Below are positions 48,101 to 60,400 of a stretch of DNA of 64,000 nt, one piece after another. Position 1 is the first letter of the stretch. The number at the start of each line of letters is the position of its first letter. Position numbers and translations under genes: made by a program. Origin of the DNA: Bilabrum cf. latius. Its lineage: Eukaryota; Bigyra: Bicosoecida; Bigyra; Bicosoecida. Under the pieces are notes generated by a model. It saw only the letters and a list, made by a program, of their open reading frames with translations, ran no database searches and had not been told where the DNA came from. The stretch lies in the NCBI GenBank assembly GCA_965178125.1, contig OZ237735.1:2170001-2234000 (forward strand). The letters run 5' to 3'.

Positions 48101-48277
48101 GCAGCGCCTGCCGTGCCAGGCAGTGGAGATCCTTTCACTCTCGCAATCGATGCCCACGATCCTAGTAGACAGGATGATCGGCTCTACGATCCACTGGAGA
48201 GGTCCACATTTGTAGAGCAAGCACTGTCTGGGATGAGAAGGTAGCCATTTGTTGTCCGAAACAAGGTCCGGCGGTGA
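42110..48277 (+). CDS. TPR protein with two interrupted cyclic-nucleotide-binding domains
   Basis: Single exon, 2,055 aa, from the first ATG after TGA at 42080 to TGA at 48275. Residues ~65-175 form about three TPRs (EFYHQKGYTLRTQGNLDGA, AFAHFNRATILLRLNRPGEA). Residues ~180-900 are Ala/Ser/Arg-rich, mostly disordered. First cNMP-binding fold: helical start and beta-roll at ~981-1050 (LPMPVLRALCRGLQVRKVP, IVFKQGSKSDDLLYIIVQGS). After ~120 inserted residues comes the phosphate-binding cassette at ~1180 (GESFGQLALTENSGQRR), then FLVLPRSTFLQ. Second fold: ~1262-1327 (KLSMFEACSDEELSRL, VVKQGARLAGLVLIRRG). After ~500 inserted residues comes LLPGDYVGESSILS (~1840) and VEIVLIKRDVFYHA (~1925). Cassette 1 has the Arg but Q in place of the usual Glu in FGELA; cassette 2 keeps GE but lacks a clear Arg. 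A cAMP/cGMP-sensing scaffold is inferred; binding may be weak. Confidence 0.82.
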
Positions 48278-48422
48278 TAGCCCAAACTCCGGATGCCAGG
48301 GCGCCGACTCAGACAGCCTGAGGGTCGCGATGTGCAAGACATCAAGTCGGAACATGACATGTGCGTACACTGAACTAAATTTGACGAATCCTGGATGAAA
48401 CAATTGATAAAATCTAAAGAAA

Positions 48423-51400
48423 TCAAACCACTGTCTGGCCATAGTCATCTGCCTCGACATGATCGTCAGGGCGTTGCTGCAGCTTCGTGATCCGAAGTAG
48501 TACCTCTGGCGACCTGTGAAGCCGTAGGAGGAGCCTGTACAGGTACATCTCATTCTCCAGATGCCGCTAGAATCGCACCTCGTTCTGAGCCAGACGGATG
48601 CCGTCACACAGCTCCAACAGATCTAGCACCTACTCCATCTCCTGGTACGGAACGCGCTCGACAGGCAAGACGAAGAGGCCGCGGATGAGTCCGCCGAGGG
48701 TCACAATGATCAGGGTGTAGACCGCAAGGATCGAGTTGCCTCCGAGAGTCTGTACCAGAATGTCGGGCGCAACCCTATCGTTGATCAGGTTGAACTCGAG
48801 ACCATCGTTGGCGATCGGACCGAACGGGTCCAAGTTGGGCCCTTGCGGTGCCATCTGCAGTGTCCACCACATCGAAGTCGTCACAACCTGGCCGGAACCC
48901 CCACCAGTTCCAGTCTGTCCAGCTGCATGCAGCTAGAGGGCAACTGCTCTCTAAAGGCCAGCTGTGAATGACACTGGGTCTGTCGTTGCAGGGTTTCGCA
49001 GAACGTACGCGTACGAATTCGGTAGGTACGTCGGCGGCCCCGCCGTAGTGGTCAGCACACCTGCGGCGTCCGCTGTGAGCAGCGAGGCGTTCAAGGACTG
49101 CACGGTCGACACAATGTTGCTCACAGCATTGTACAACGACAGGGCGTTCCCGACCGTAAGTTCCACTGATGCAGTCTTCCCAATCGTTTCGAAGGTTTGG
49201 GGCCCATCTCGCGTGAATGTGTAGTCAAGCTGTGCCACAACCCGAGGCAATGTAGAATCGGTCGCGTTGCCACTGACGTTGCCAGCGCGGCTCAAGAGCT
49301 CCACCAGCTGGCTAAGTGCAGGGGGGGCAATGTCCCAAGACTGTACAGGGTATGGCTCCATCCCAATAAATTGCGCCTGGGATCGCATTTCGCCGGAAAA
49401 TTCTAAGCTCTCTTTGCTTGTTACGTTCTCTAACAATCCGTTCCAGTACCCCTCCGTGAAATTGCTCGACACACGGCTTTGCTTTATCGTGTCTGTCTGA
49501 AACAAATCAAAGACTCCGATCTGAGCCCCGCCCGCCTCGAAACCCCGTAAGGAGAGGTCCACTGAAGCATGAAGCACGGGGTTCTGGACGAGCACAGGAT
49601 TGAGCGTGCTGAAGACAATGATGGGCGCGATGATGATGGCCAGAAGCAAGAGCACGATGAGCCACCCGTTCAAAAGCTTCATGTAGAACGGCAGCGCCTC
49701 CCTGCCGTTGAACACAGATTTCATAGACCGACGGTATGTCATGTCTACCTGCACACGGAACAAGTTTGCCTGGATTGCAGCCAGCTTTAGCCACATCCAC
49801 ACATCCATGCTTGTGCTCGCCGTGGTCCAATCTAGGATCTGCCTTAACTCGAATAGGAACGGAATTGCCGTGTATATATTGAAGATAACTCCTCGAACCC
49901 AGTGGTACCCGTGGGAAAACATCGAGTCGGTCGGCGGGGTTCTGCCATAGCCCACTTGAATCTGCTTTGCGCCCACCAGGAAATACACTACCCAGAGGCA
50001 GTAGTAAATGATCAAGGAATTGCGGTCAGAGAACTCAGAGTTGGTCTGCAGAGGAGTCTGGAAGAAGACCACCCAATGCACAGCAATTACGCTTGCCCAG
50101 TGAATCAATACCTTGAGCAGAAGCGATCTCCACAGGTACGCCAGCCTTTCGCACACGATGCAAAGAATCTGCAGGATGGCAGCGAGAACCATTCGCCCGC
50201 TGAACTGATTCTATGCCAGCTCTTGGCCGATATCGGTTCCACCTCCTGTCATGGCACCATAGAACAGCACGGTGTAGAGGAGAATAAACAGCTGTATACT
50301 GGCAGTCCAGACGTACAGGTCACGTCCAGGCTTGGTTGGCCTCATTCGCTCCTCTTTCTGCTTGCTATGCCCAGCTCCAAGAGTCCTGGCATTGGACGCA
50401 ACTGATGGCATCGTGTTCAAGGTGGTTCCGGTGGTCGTCGCCATGCCGCTGGGACCCCCACGCATATGGCGAACCACCGGGGTTGAAGCCTGGCTTGGGC
50501 CAGCCTCACCGTCAGGCTCACGAGGGGCCTGCAGAGCAGCAGGGCCTAGGCTAAGCTGAACCACAGCGGCCTAACGTCGCTGCGCTACTGCCTCACGCGG
50601 AGTCCACGCGTGCAAGATAGCTCCGTTCTGGACCCACGCCCAGGTGCCTCCCCTGTGGTCTGGGTCAACCGTCGAGAAATAGTAATCGCTCAGCCCCCAG
50701 ACAAACAGCGTCACCGAATACCACACGAACTACATCACCAAGTCGCACACGGGGATATCATGTGGATCGAAGCTGTCCCTAAAAATGCCCCTATCCGCGT
50801 CGATCCTGGAAGTGGTGCCAAGCCTGTGTGCCTCGAGATGTTCCGTCATATCCTTGACCGAGTAATGCTTGTCAACTTTCTTCACGGCGCCTGCGTCGGT
50901 GCCTTGGTCCCGAGTTTCGCTGTCGCTTTCCTCTGAGGTCACAGGACGGCAACAGCATCCACAAGACAGAACGCAGCACAGCTTGGCACAGCAGGACCTG
51001 GTGTCGGCAGGCACGCGCCTGGCCGCACCTCGGCCATGCCCTTGTCCTTGCCCGCGCATCCCAGGAGAAGCCGCATTCAAGCGATGGCTGTAGCCCGTGC
51101 GACGCCGAAGTCCAAATGATTGACCTTGAATTTCGCCTGCCGCTGCGCCTGCATCCTCAATGTCGTCCAGATCATTGTCGCTGTCATCTGACGATGTCGC
51201 CTCTGCAGCACGGGTGGGTCTGCCTGCTGCTGATCCCTAATCGCTGCTTGTCTGCACTGTATCCAACGTGGGCACAATCTGCGGGCCAGTAGTCTGCCGC
51301 GAGATGGTACCACCGGATTGGCCAGGCGACGGCGACGCTTGGCTAGTCTACACGCCGTCTTGTCCAAGGTCACCCTTTGCAGCCTGCTGGCTCCCGTCAA

Positions 51401-54400
51401 CCTGAGTAGACTCATCAACCACGTCCACAGGAGGAGACAAGTCGAGTGGAGTCATCTGAGCATCAAGCTGATGCTCATCGTTTGTTAATTCTTCGTGCTA
51501 TACGGCATCAGTGCTGTCACCAGTCAACCACGTGATCCACGATCTAGCATGATTCGACTCCGTGTCAATCCAGATTCCACGCTGTCGCAGCGTCTCTCTG
51601 TGGAGAATGACCGCCAAAAGTGACAAAAGGTCCCACAATACAGATTTCACAAAGCCTCGACCCCCATACACTGCCTGATACTTAAATAAGCCAAACAGAA
51701 CGAGCGGCTGAATCCCAGCGCCTTCGATGATGCTCGTTGGCGGCTGGTAGTCTGCTCCGCAGAACGAGGACGTCCGCAACTCCCATTCAGTGTTCGTGCT
51801 GCCCGCTCCAACCATGCAGAAGAAGGGAAGCTGTACCGCGAATTTCAGCAGCAGCACTACGATCAAATACACAATCACGAAGTCCCACTGGGCAGCGGAA
51901 GGTCTCGGGTAAGCTGCTAGATGCACGAGAACGTATGCCCCGAATGGTGCCATCGAGAGGAAATTGGCCTGGGTCACCGCAGATACAAAAAGAACGAACC
52001 CGGTTAGAGCTTTCGTGTGGCTGAGCATGACTCTGACGAAGAGGAAGCAGACGAGCACCACCTTCGACACAGCGGATTCTGGATAGGCTGCCCGGTCAAT
52101 GTCTGCGTCATTCTGCCGCTATACGAGCGTTGATATCACCGTTGATTCACCGTCGGCAATTCGTACCCGCAGCGCGCTTCTTCGCGGCGGCGTGGGCTGC
52201 GCGGCTTGCGGTTCAGGATTCGCCGGGGGTGCTGTGGGTGATGCAGCTACGCCGTCATTCCCAGTGTTTCGGAACACCGGCTCCGACCGAGAGGAGTCCT
52301 GATTGTGCGCGCGGTCTGCCGCACCAGCTGCGGCTCCTCCTGAGCCCGTTTGGTTCGAGGCTCTCGCGAAGCCCTAGCCAGTTTCGCTTTCGAGACCAGC
52401 CCCGATGCTCTATCCCGTGGAAGCACTTGCATAGGAGCGGATGGAGAGTCTGCGGACATCGGCTATCGTTGGGGCGCGGGGGCGACCCCCTCCAAAGGAA
52501 AGCATCTCAGCATCAGCACCTGACATGCCCCGCCCTCTCGCATCGCTGAATACGGAGTGGGCAGCTAACCTGCCTTCCTCGTCCTCGGCACGATCAGCAT
52601 CGGAGAGCTCTCTTTCTCTGCCGCTCTCACCCCGTGCAGATGATCCTGTCGGAGTTGTACCAGTCGTACCAAGCGCCATGGATTCACGGGCTGCCAGGCG
52701 TAAGTCCTCCAATTTGTCTCTATTAGAGTCCATCCAAACCTGCCAAGCCAAGCTGTCCTCCTCGTCATCAGACGATTCCGCGCCAACCTCTTCCTCCTCT
52801 GGTGAAAGTTGATCGGGCACGGTTTCGCCCGCGCCACAAATGCCACACACCATCCAAGACCACCATACAGGCCCATCGTCACCGACAGTGGTATCAGTCA
52901 TCCCATCATCTAGGTTGAAATCGGCCGTAGCATGCCCACAGTACGAGCAGCACCCGGCCGCAGGCTCGTCCTTCTCGCGGGTTCCAGCTCCTTCTTCAAC
53001 TCCACCCTCCTCGAGGCTGTTCTGCTGATCATCCAATCGTTTCGGTCCAGTTGCCACAGCCTCGAAAATCAGACTCAAAGCGTTCGAAAACTTGCTGTAG
53101 TCAACGATGCTCTTGGGATAGAGAATCCTGTCAACGCTGTCGTGCAGCGCATGGATAATGCTGTCCAGCATCCACACCATGAAACCGGAGCAGCCATTCT
53201 CGCAGCCGCAACTGCCCTCTTCAAGCGCTGCTATGGCGTCATCCGATCCCTCGTCGGCATCTGCGCTGTCCTGGGATGCCCGAGTAGACGATCGTCGAAT
53301 GGCACCAGCCTGTTCATTGCTTCGATCCCGACGAATCGATGCTCGCCGCTGGCTAGGTTCCTTGGCTTTTGGATACGCAGCAATTTTCTTCGCCTTCTCC
53401 TTCACATCATCACGGAGGGCAAGTCTACGGTCGACGAATGCTGCTGGGCGCTCCCCATACTGCAATGCCGACTCCAAGTTCCCAGTCGTGGCAGCGACAC
53501 CGCCATCGACCCAGCTAGACATCGTGATCTGAATAGGGTCACTGAATCGTCCCATGCCAGCTTCCGTCTGTGCGGCTACCTTGATTCGATAGTCGAAGGC
53601 CGGGTTGAGGCCTCTGACAAGCGCAACCTTCACGCCAGGCTCCGTTCTCTTTGCTACTGTGTATCCGAACATGGAGTGACTCACAGCAGTCTCGGAGTGC
53701 ACTCTCATCTTGCGCTGCCATGCCACGATGTACTGCACGTTGTCGTCATTTGTCTCACCACGTGCCTCGCTCAACTCGCTGCCGGTGGAGTTGGTCACAG
53801 AGGAGCGATCGTCATCCGCCTCCCCCTACTCGTCCTCCTCAGCTGGATCAGGCTGCTCTCGGCGAAGACCCGGGGTGTCGTCCGCGGCAGCACTCGGGCC
53901 TCTGCTAGGCGAACCACTGTTCTGATCAGGTTCAGCGGCTCTGAAGCCTTTTGGCGGAGTCCATTGCACTCGAACACTGCTATCTGGCAGCACATCAGCG
54001 CAGACATCCTGTGGCGGTGCGGGTGGCGAGAAGCTGGACCCACCCTCGTCGATGTCACCAGAGAGCAAGTTGTGCCACTTCTCCGTTTTCTGAACCAGCT
54101 TTGACAGTCGCATCCTGAGGCGTTTTTGCTGCCGTGCTAGTGATCGAGACTGATGTGCTCGCTCGTCTGCCTCCATCTCCATCCAGACCTTGCCACGGCG
54201 CTTAGCGCGTTGCTAAGACGTACTAAGATACGCCCGAACAGACATGTATGAATCCGACTGGTACAGCTGCAGCTGCATCGACACCAAAATGAGAAGGATA
54301 AATGACGTGAGAATGCCATTCTGCGCGTTAAACGGGGATGGACAGTCTCCGTTGTTCGTAAGTCCGTCAGAACTCGAACTGATAGACGCATTGCCTGCGG

Positions 54401-57400
54401 GTGCCGCGCTCGCTTGCATGGAGCGCGCACCGTGAGCAAACTGGTGCAAATCTCCATCGCTGAAGCCATCATGCAGAACCTCCATGGAAGTGAAATCGAC
54501 GAACGATGCTGCGTCTTCAAGCCAGCCATCCGCTGCAGCAGTGTCGACATCTTCTGACAAATAAACTGATGCCAATTGGCGCCCGGTCCCACCCGCTGGT
54601 CCAGTGTCATCGAAGTCGCCCAAGCTGTCGAGGGCAAGGCAAGGATCCGAGCCATTGATCGTGATGACTCTGAACTTCTGCAGTCCAATGACCGTCTGCC
54701 ACGAGAAGCAAAGGCTTGTGGTAGAACACTGCTCTGGGGGAGGGATGAATGGAGCTTGGTACACGATCTAGAGGAAGATGACCAGCATGTTGAACCATCT
54801 CAGTCCAGTGAACATCGGGTCGGATGCCAGCCTAGACCTCGTCGCTTCCGGGCTGTACATGAACCACAAAGAGAACACAAAGTAGCCGCCAATGATGATG
54901 TTCTGCTCAGACTGAATGGAAGCCACCAAGAAGAGGACCAGGATGACTAGGTTCCAGCTGAGCAGACCGATCTTCATCTGGATCCAATCCCAGGCGCTCG
55001 CCATGGTTTGAGCTAGTGCAAGGTCTTGGGTAAGATCCGCTTGCCCAGCGCCGGAATTGCTGGAGATGCCCGTGCGTACAGATCGCGCCCCGGCGGCAGA
55101 AGCTACCGGGGTATCAACTGAGTCCGAACCCCGAGCCACAGAAGCAGCTGCCGAGGCGGAAGATGCGGCCTACCCGTTCTAGATCCCTTTGCCTGCACTA
55201 CTACTGCCGGCAGCAGCTTCACTCTAGGGCTCATGATTTCCATCGCGCTCGACGTCATTCAGAAGCCTCGGTTGGAATCTTCGGCTTCTGCTTCGATGAG
55301 GGTGGTGGTGCTTTTTGGACTTCACATTGAAAGCTGCGTCGGTTCCAGTTCGCTGCGCTTGCTGCAACGCCGAAGCGATTCGATTCGCGTACTTGTCTAG
55401 CCGCTCAGTCTTTGCTTCTTGCTGGCGGTTGAAGGCTCTCGACAGAGCCCCGGCTAGCACCTCGCCGGCATACAGGTGCAGAGCAGATTGCCTGAACCGC
55501 CGGATCTGCTGGCGTTCGACACTTGCGTCCGCACGGCAAAGCCAGTCCAGGTCTTCCGTGCTGAGCACCGGGAACTCTGCTTTTATCTGCCTCCTCATGA
55601 TCTCAAGATCGAGACTGTCGCCAGCGCTGTCCGTGTCTTGGCGACGGACCGACCCAGGAAGCAAGCTCGCCGACTCGGAGTCGGCAATGGTATCGCCGCT
55701 CTTTGAGTCGTCGTCTGCAGCACTCTGCGACCGTTGCATTGCCTACGATCTCGCGCTCTCCTACTCGATACGAGAGAAACCTGCCGTAAGCTGCAGCAGA
55801 GCCTCTGCTGCCCTTTGATCCGTCCACCATTGGCGCTTCGTGAGGCTGGCGATGAGCAGTGCAATGAAATCCGGCAAGAGCTGAAGCCCGGTCACAGTTT
55901 CGCCGACCCCAAAGTAGTACTGCAGGCTTGCGTCTTGAGACCACGGCCACACAGTGTTTCTAGTCGAGTGCAAGAACGGGGGCCAGCCAACTGTAGCAAT
56001 GTAGCGAATAGTAATCATTACAGCAAGCATCGTTGTGAGAGTAGGCCATAGCCATGACCGCACAACGCCTTGGTTCGCCGCCAGATGCTATTGCACAGCA
56101 GCCTTGGCAAAGCTCTGAGCCGGAGACGCAGGCTTGTCATCATCGTCATCTGCTGATGTCACATTCCGGTGGTGGCTCTTTTGAAGCTTTCTCTTCGTGG
56201 CGGGTTTGAACAGATGTGCAGCTGCCTTGTCATCACCCGCGACAAGCAGTGCAAACACTGCCATTAGCAAAAGTATGACGGACCAGATATCAAGGTGGCA
56301 GAACGCGGCCACCACAAGCGCTACCGCGGTCAAATCGTTAAAAACCCGCGCTGAATGACGCTGCAAAGCTTTTCGGAGTCCTTGCCACAAGGACACCTTG
56401 TTGCGATTCAAACGGGCTCGCAGCGCAAGAACGTGCTTTCCGGCGGCCAGAATTGCGCGGTCTCTGGCGCATAGGCCTTGGCGAAACTAGTAGCTGGAAG
56501 CAGCCGCCGATATTCCCTACTGTTGCGAATCAATGTCCTCGACGGCTTCGCTCACGCTGCGGCGCAGCTTTGGGCTACCGTCGAGTAGCGCCGCAATCGC
56601 AGCAGCAGATTCGCTTCCATCTGCAGCGACGAGACGATGCAGAATCGGGGCGTTGTACATAACATCGTACCACGCAGCTAGGCCCAACACGAGTCTAGGA
56701 TCTGCAAGGTCGATGTCCGAATCCTCTGTGATCTGAATGGGCGGCAGCGACTCTTTGGGGGGCAAAGGTCCGTAGTACGACTGCACAGAGGATGACACAA
56801 ACCGGCTTGGTGTGATCACATTCGCTCTTGACGTCCCGGCATCAGGGTTCTGTCGCGTTGAATCCGGCGAATCGCCCGCCGTCGCTGCCGCAGCAGCACC
56901 ACCTGTAGATTCTGGGGAAGATGTCGGGCTCCTCCGTTTCGAGTCTGCGCCTGTTGGGCTCCCAGTGCGTCTGGCCGGCGTGCTACTATCCTTTCTATCT
57001 TGTGTGGAATCCGCTGAACCGCTCGTTCCAGACCCTCCAAGCGCCCTGAGACGAATTCGCTGTATCCGTTGCTCCCCGACGCGACGAAGCAGCTCGACAG
57101 CCGCCCGTTCATGGGACCGCACAGAAACTTCGGTCTCATCTACTAGTCGCTCCATAGCAAGCGCATCCAACGAGCCTGTGCGTTCCAGCTCTCGAAGCTC
57201 CATTGATTCCGCTCTCATTACGTACGATTCGTAGTCATGCGACCAACGCTGCAGGATGCATGCGGCTATTATCACGGCATAACCGACTAGTAGCGACCAC
57301 ATATCATCATAGGAGATCTTGGAGGGGTCTCCGCTTTGCCCGTTGAACTTCGACTCGATGCGGTAAAATCCAATCCACTAGGTCTCATCGCTCTCCCCGT

Positions 57401-60400
57401 ACCAAGTGCCGCTACGGAAGACCTGGAACTGGTAGGCAAAGCTTAGTAGGCACATTATAACACCATACAGAATCACAAGCAGCCAAACGTCCCTGAACGG
57501 GCGTCGTGGTGCTGACGCAATGCGCTCTCGACGCAATAGCTGTGGCATGTAGCCTGCCCTGTAAGCTGAGATAGGTGCTGGAGGCAGGCGCACCGATGAA
57601 GCGGCGTGTCGCAGCAGATGCTCGGTTGCTGCCTCGATCCCTGAGGTAGCTCCATGGCCAGCTGCAAAAGCACCTTCTAGTCTCCTTGCTGCTGCACGAC
57701 GTGCCGCGGCTGCTGACGACCTGCTGCCGTCTGAACCGCTGCTGGAGCCTCCTCCGCTCTCCGACTTGTCATCAAGAGCGACATATCCGTCAAAACCTGG
57801 CTGCACACCCTCCTATTCCGCAATCTTGCGGGCTGCGTGTTGCATATCTGCGTCAATTTTCGCGAACATCGTCACACTGGATCCGGTGCGGGCACGCTGC
57901 CTACCCGTCTCGGCAGCCAGAGTATCAGCAAAGAACTGCACCAGAACTGAGGTAAGGCTCCGACTCGCTCGGAGCTGCTTGCGCCGACGGTAGCCACGAA
58001 TTCGACCGGTGGGTCCCGATGCTGCCCCACTGCCATCCTCGTCATCAGAGGAGGCGTTAGCCTGTTCCCACACCCTAGCAGGGTCCGGCAGTTCGTCAAC
58101 TAGGCGACGAATCTGCCTGGCTGGCATCCCACCTATTTGAACGGCACGTTCAACGGTCATTGCAGACATCTAGCTACGTCGCCTGTCTGTGACGTCAGCA
58201 TCGGACACATCTTGGTCTTGCTGCGTGCTGCACAACCAGCAGCAGCAGCAGAGGCACCGACAAGTCAGCACGTAGTTCAAGCAGGACGTATCAAGTCCAG
58301 CAGGGTCCTACCGATACGTCATGACTGCGGCAAAGATTGTGGATCCTACCGCCAGCATAGTTCCTGTCACAGTGTCTTGAAGAGTCGCAACGACAAATGC
58401 CAACAGGAGCGTCAGCTTTCCGGAGTGATAGAACGCGACTTTGCGGTACCAGTCATACGCGCTGTACAAGAAACGCATGCAAGGATCGTCCGCCCTGAGC
58501 ACATCCTCGTCGTTTTCGATCTGCAGGGTGGCCTCCTGGTCGACTTGCCCGACAGAGTTAGAGGAGCCAGGAGTGAGGCTAGAGGTATCGTACAGGCTGC
58601 TCCGGATCGCAACTCCTCTCCGGCCACGAACGGAGGCAGAAACGGAGCCCGAAGCTCGAGCAGCCCTGACGAACTCTTCCTTGCGGGCAAGCTGAGTCGC
58701 CAAGTCGCTCAAGAAACCTATCTGAACGACCGTTAGCAGCAGCATGGCGAACGAGTCGAGCAACGACACATACAGATCACCAGAGTAGTTGTCGTCCACG
58801 TATCGTTCCAAACCCAATTCCCTGACGGTCAGGAACCGCTGTAGGTCTAGCTGCTTCCAGAAACGGTCTTCAAACCAATTTGCAAGCCCACCGAACTAGA
58901 AAACGTACCGCGCGATCAAATACCCGGCCTAGATTGCGGCCATCACAGTCATGAGGTACATAATCGCTGCAGTCGCAGAACTGCGCTTGATCGGCGCTCG
59001 GACTCCCATCGACAGGTGGGTCCCCATGAGGACAAACAGCATGATCAGTGTCACCAATCCAAGGCAGTCTGGCTCTGGAAGTAAAGATAAGCAGAAGTAG
59101 ACAGCATAGCAAAGCCAAACGCCGTACCTCTGCATAGTCTTTGCTACAAATGTACCGCCGCCGGCCAGCCATTCGTACCTTGCAGTGAGTTCCTCCAGCT
59201 GTTGAGAGTAGACACCTTCTTGCTCGTCAATGTACTGTGGAAGCTGGATCATGCTAAACACGAGGATGATTCCATTCGATACGAACGTGGTCCTCCACAA
59301 CGGACTGCTGTTTGGCCCCACGACCAGCCCGACCACCCACGGAGGCGTGTTTGCCGTCGCGGGGTTGATGTGGTGCGCAGCCACGTGCCAAATGAACAGG
59401 AACGTTATCGCCAGGCTCGTATAGATCACCAGCCAGCGCCAGTAGTCTCTTCTCAGACTGCTTGACACGAAGAAGACGATAAAGATGATCACATACCCCG
59501 TGTGAATCAAGTCTACGTGCGAAAGTCCCAGCACGTACAGGACCGTGAGAGCGACAACAAACGCGTAACCTCGCAACAGGACCAGCGCCGCTGCCACGAG
59601 TGAGTACAGGCTGTACGGCCCAGGTCCACATGAAATGTCCCAACAGGTGTTGTAGCGGAAGTTGCCATGCGTTGAACTTCCGGCCGATGACTCTGTCTCC
59701 GTTGTGGAGTACGAACGCAGGGCACGCTGTGGTTTCGCTGGACTTGGGTGATTCCTGTCGCCGCTTCGCTGTCCAATCAGTGAGCTTGAAAATACAGACA
59801 TTCTCTTTCCTGCGAAAACCCACGACGAAGAGAATGCATGGCGACGATGAAACGTAGCCAGAAGTCAGTGATGGTCTTGTGCGAGTTCATCGTGTCTATC
59901 TCACCTCTTGTAGCCTTTGGAGAAGGTGCTGGGCTATCTGCGAGCAGAGATAAGGATGAGGGGCACACATGGGCGGTAGGGGGGTAAATTCACGAGGGTA
60001 TGAATATGATAAGGTAGATGGGGATTAGCTCACTGACGCTGCTGTTGTCGAGCGGATTGGCCGCAGGGCCGATCTCATCGTCCGAAACGCCCACAGCGGA
60101 CGATAACACACCGCCTCTGTCGGATTTTGAAGCATGCGGCGCATCGTTGTTCGGTGCAACCAGAGCGTGCAAGGGGCTATGAGGCCCTTGGCCAGAAAGA
60201 CCTCCGAAATCCTACTCTGCATCGTCGTGCTGCCCAGCAGACATCCTGTCGGCTTCTCGCGCGGACTGCTGCAGCAGCGTGACCTTGTGGTAGAGAGCCA
60301 AGATCATGAGCAAAGCGAAATTCAGCAAGAGCCGGACGACCGGTCGTAGCAGAGGTACCATACCGCACAACTACCAGACCACATCAAACTCGTCCCGGAT

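Noticed and set aside
59990-60172. PIEZO exon 2 ending at the in-frame TGA at 59990
   Set aside because: A phase-matched GTGAGC…TTTTCGCAG intron skips this TGA and joins to the rest of the PIEZO sequence.
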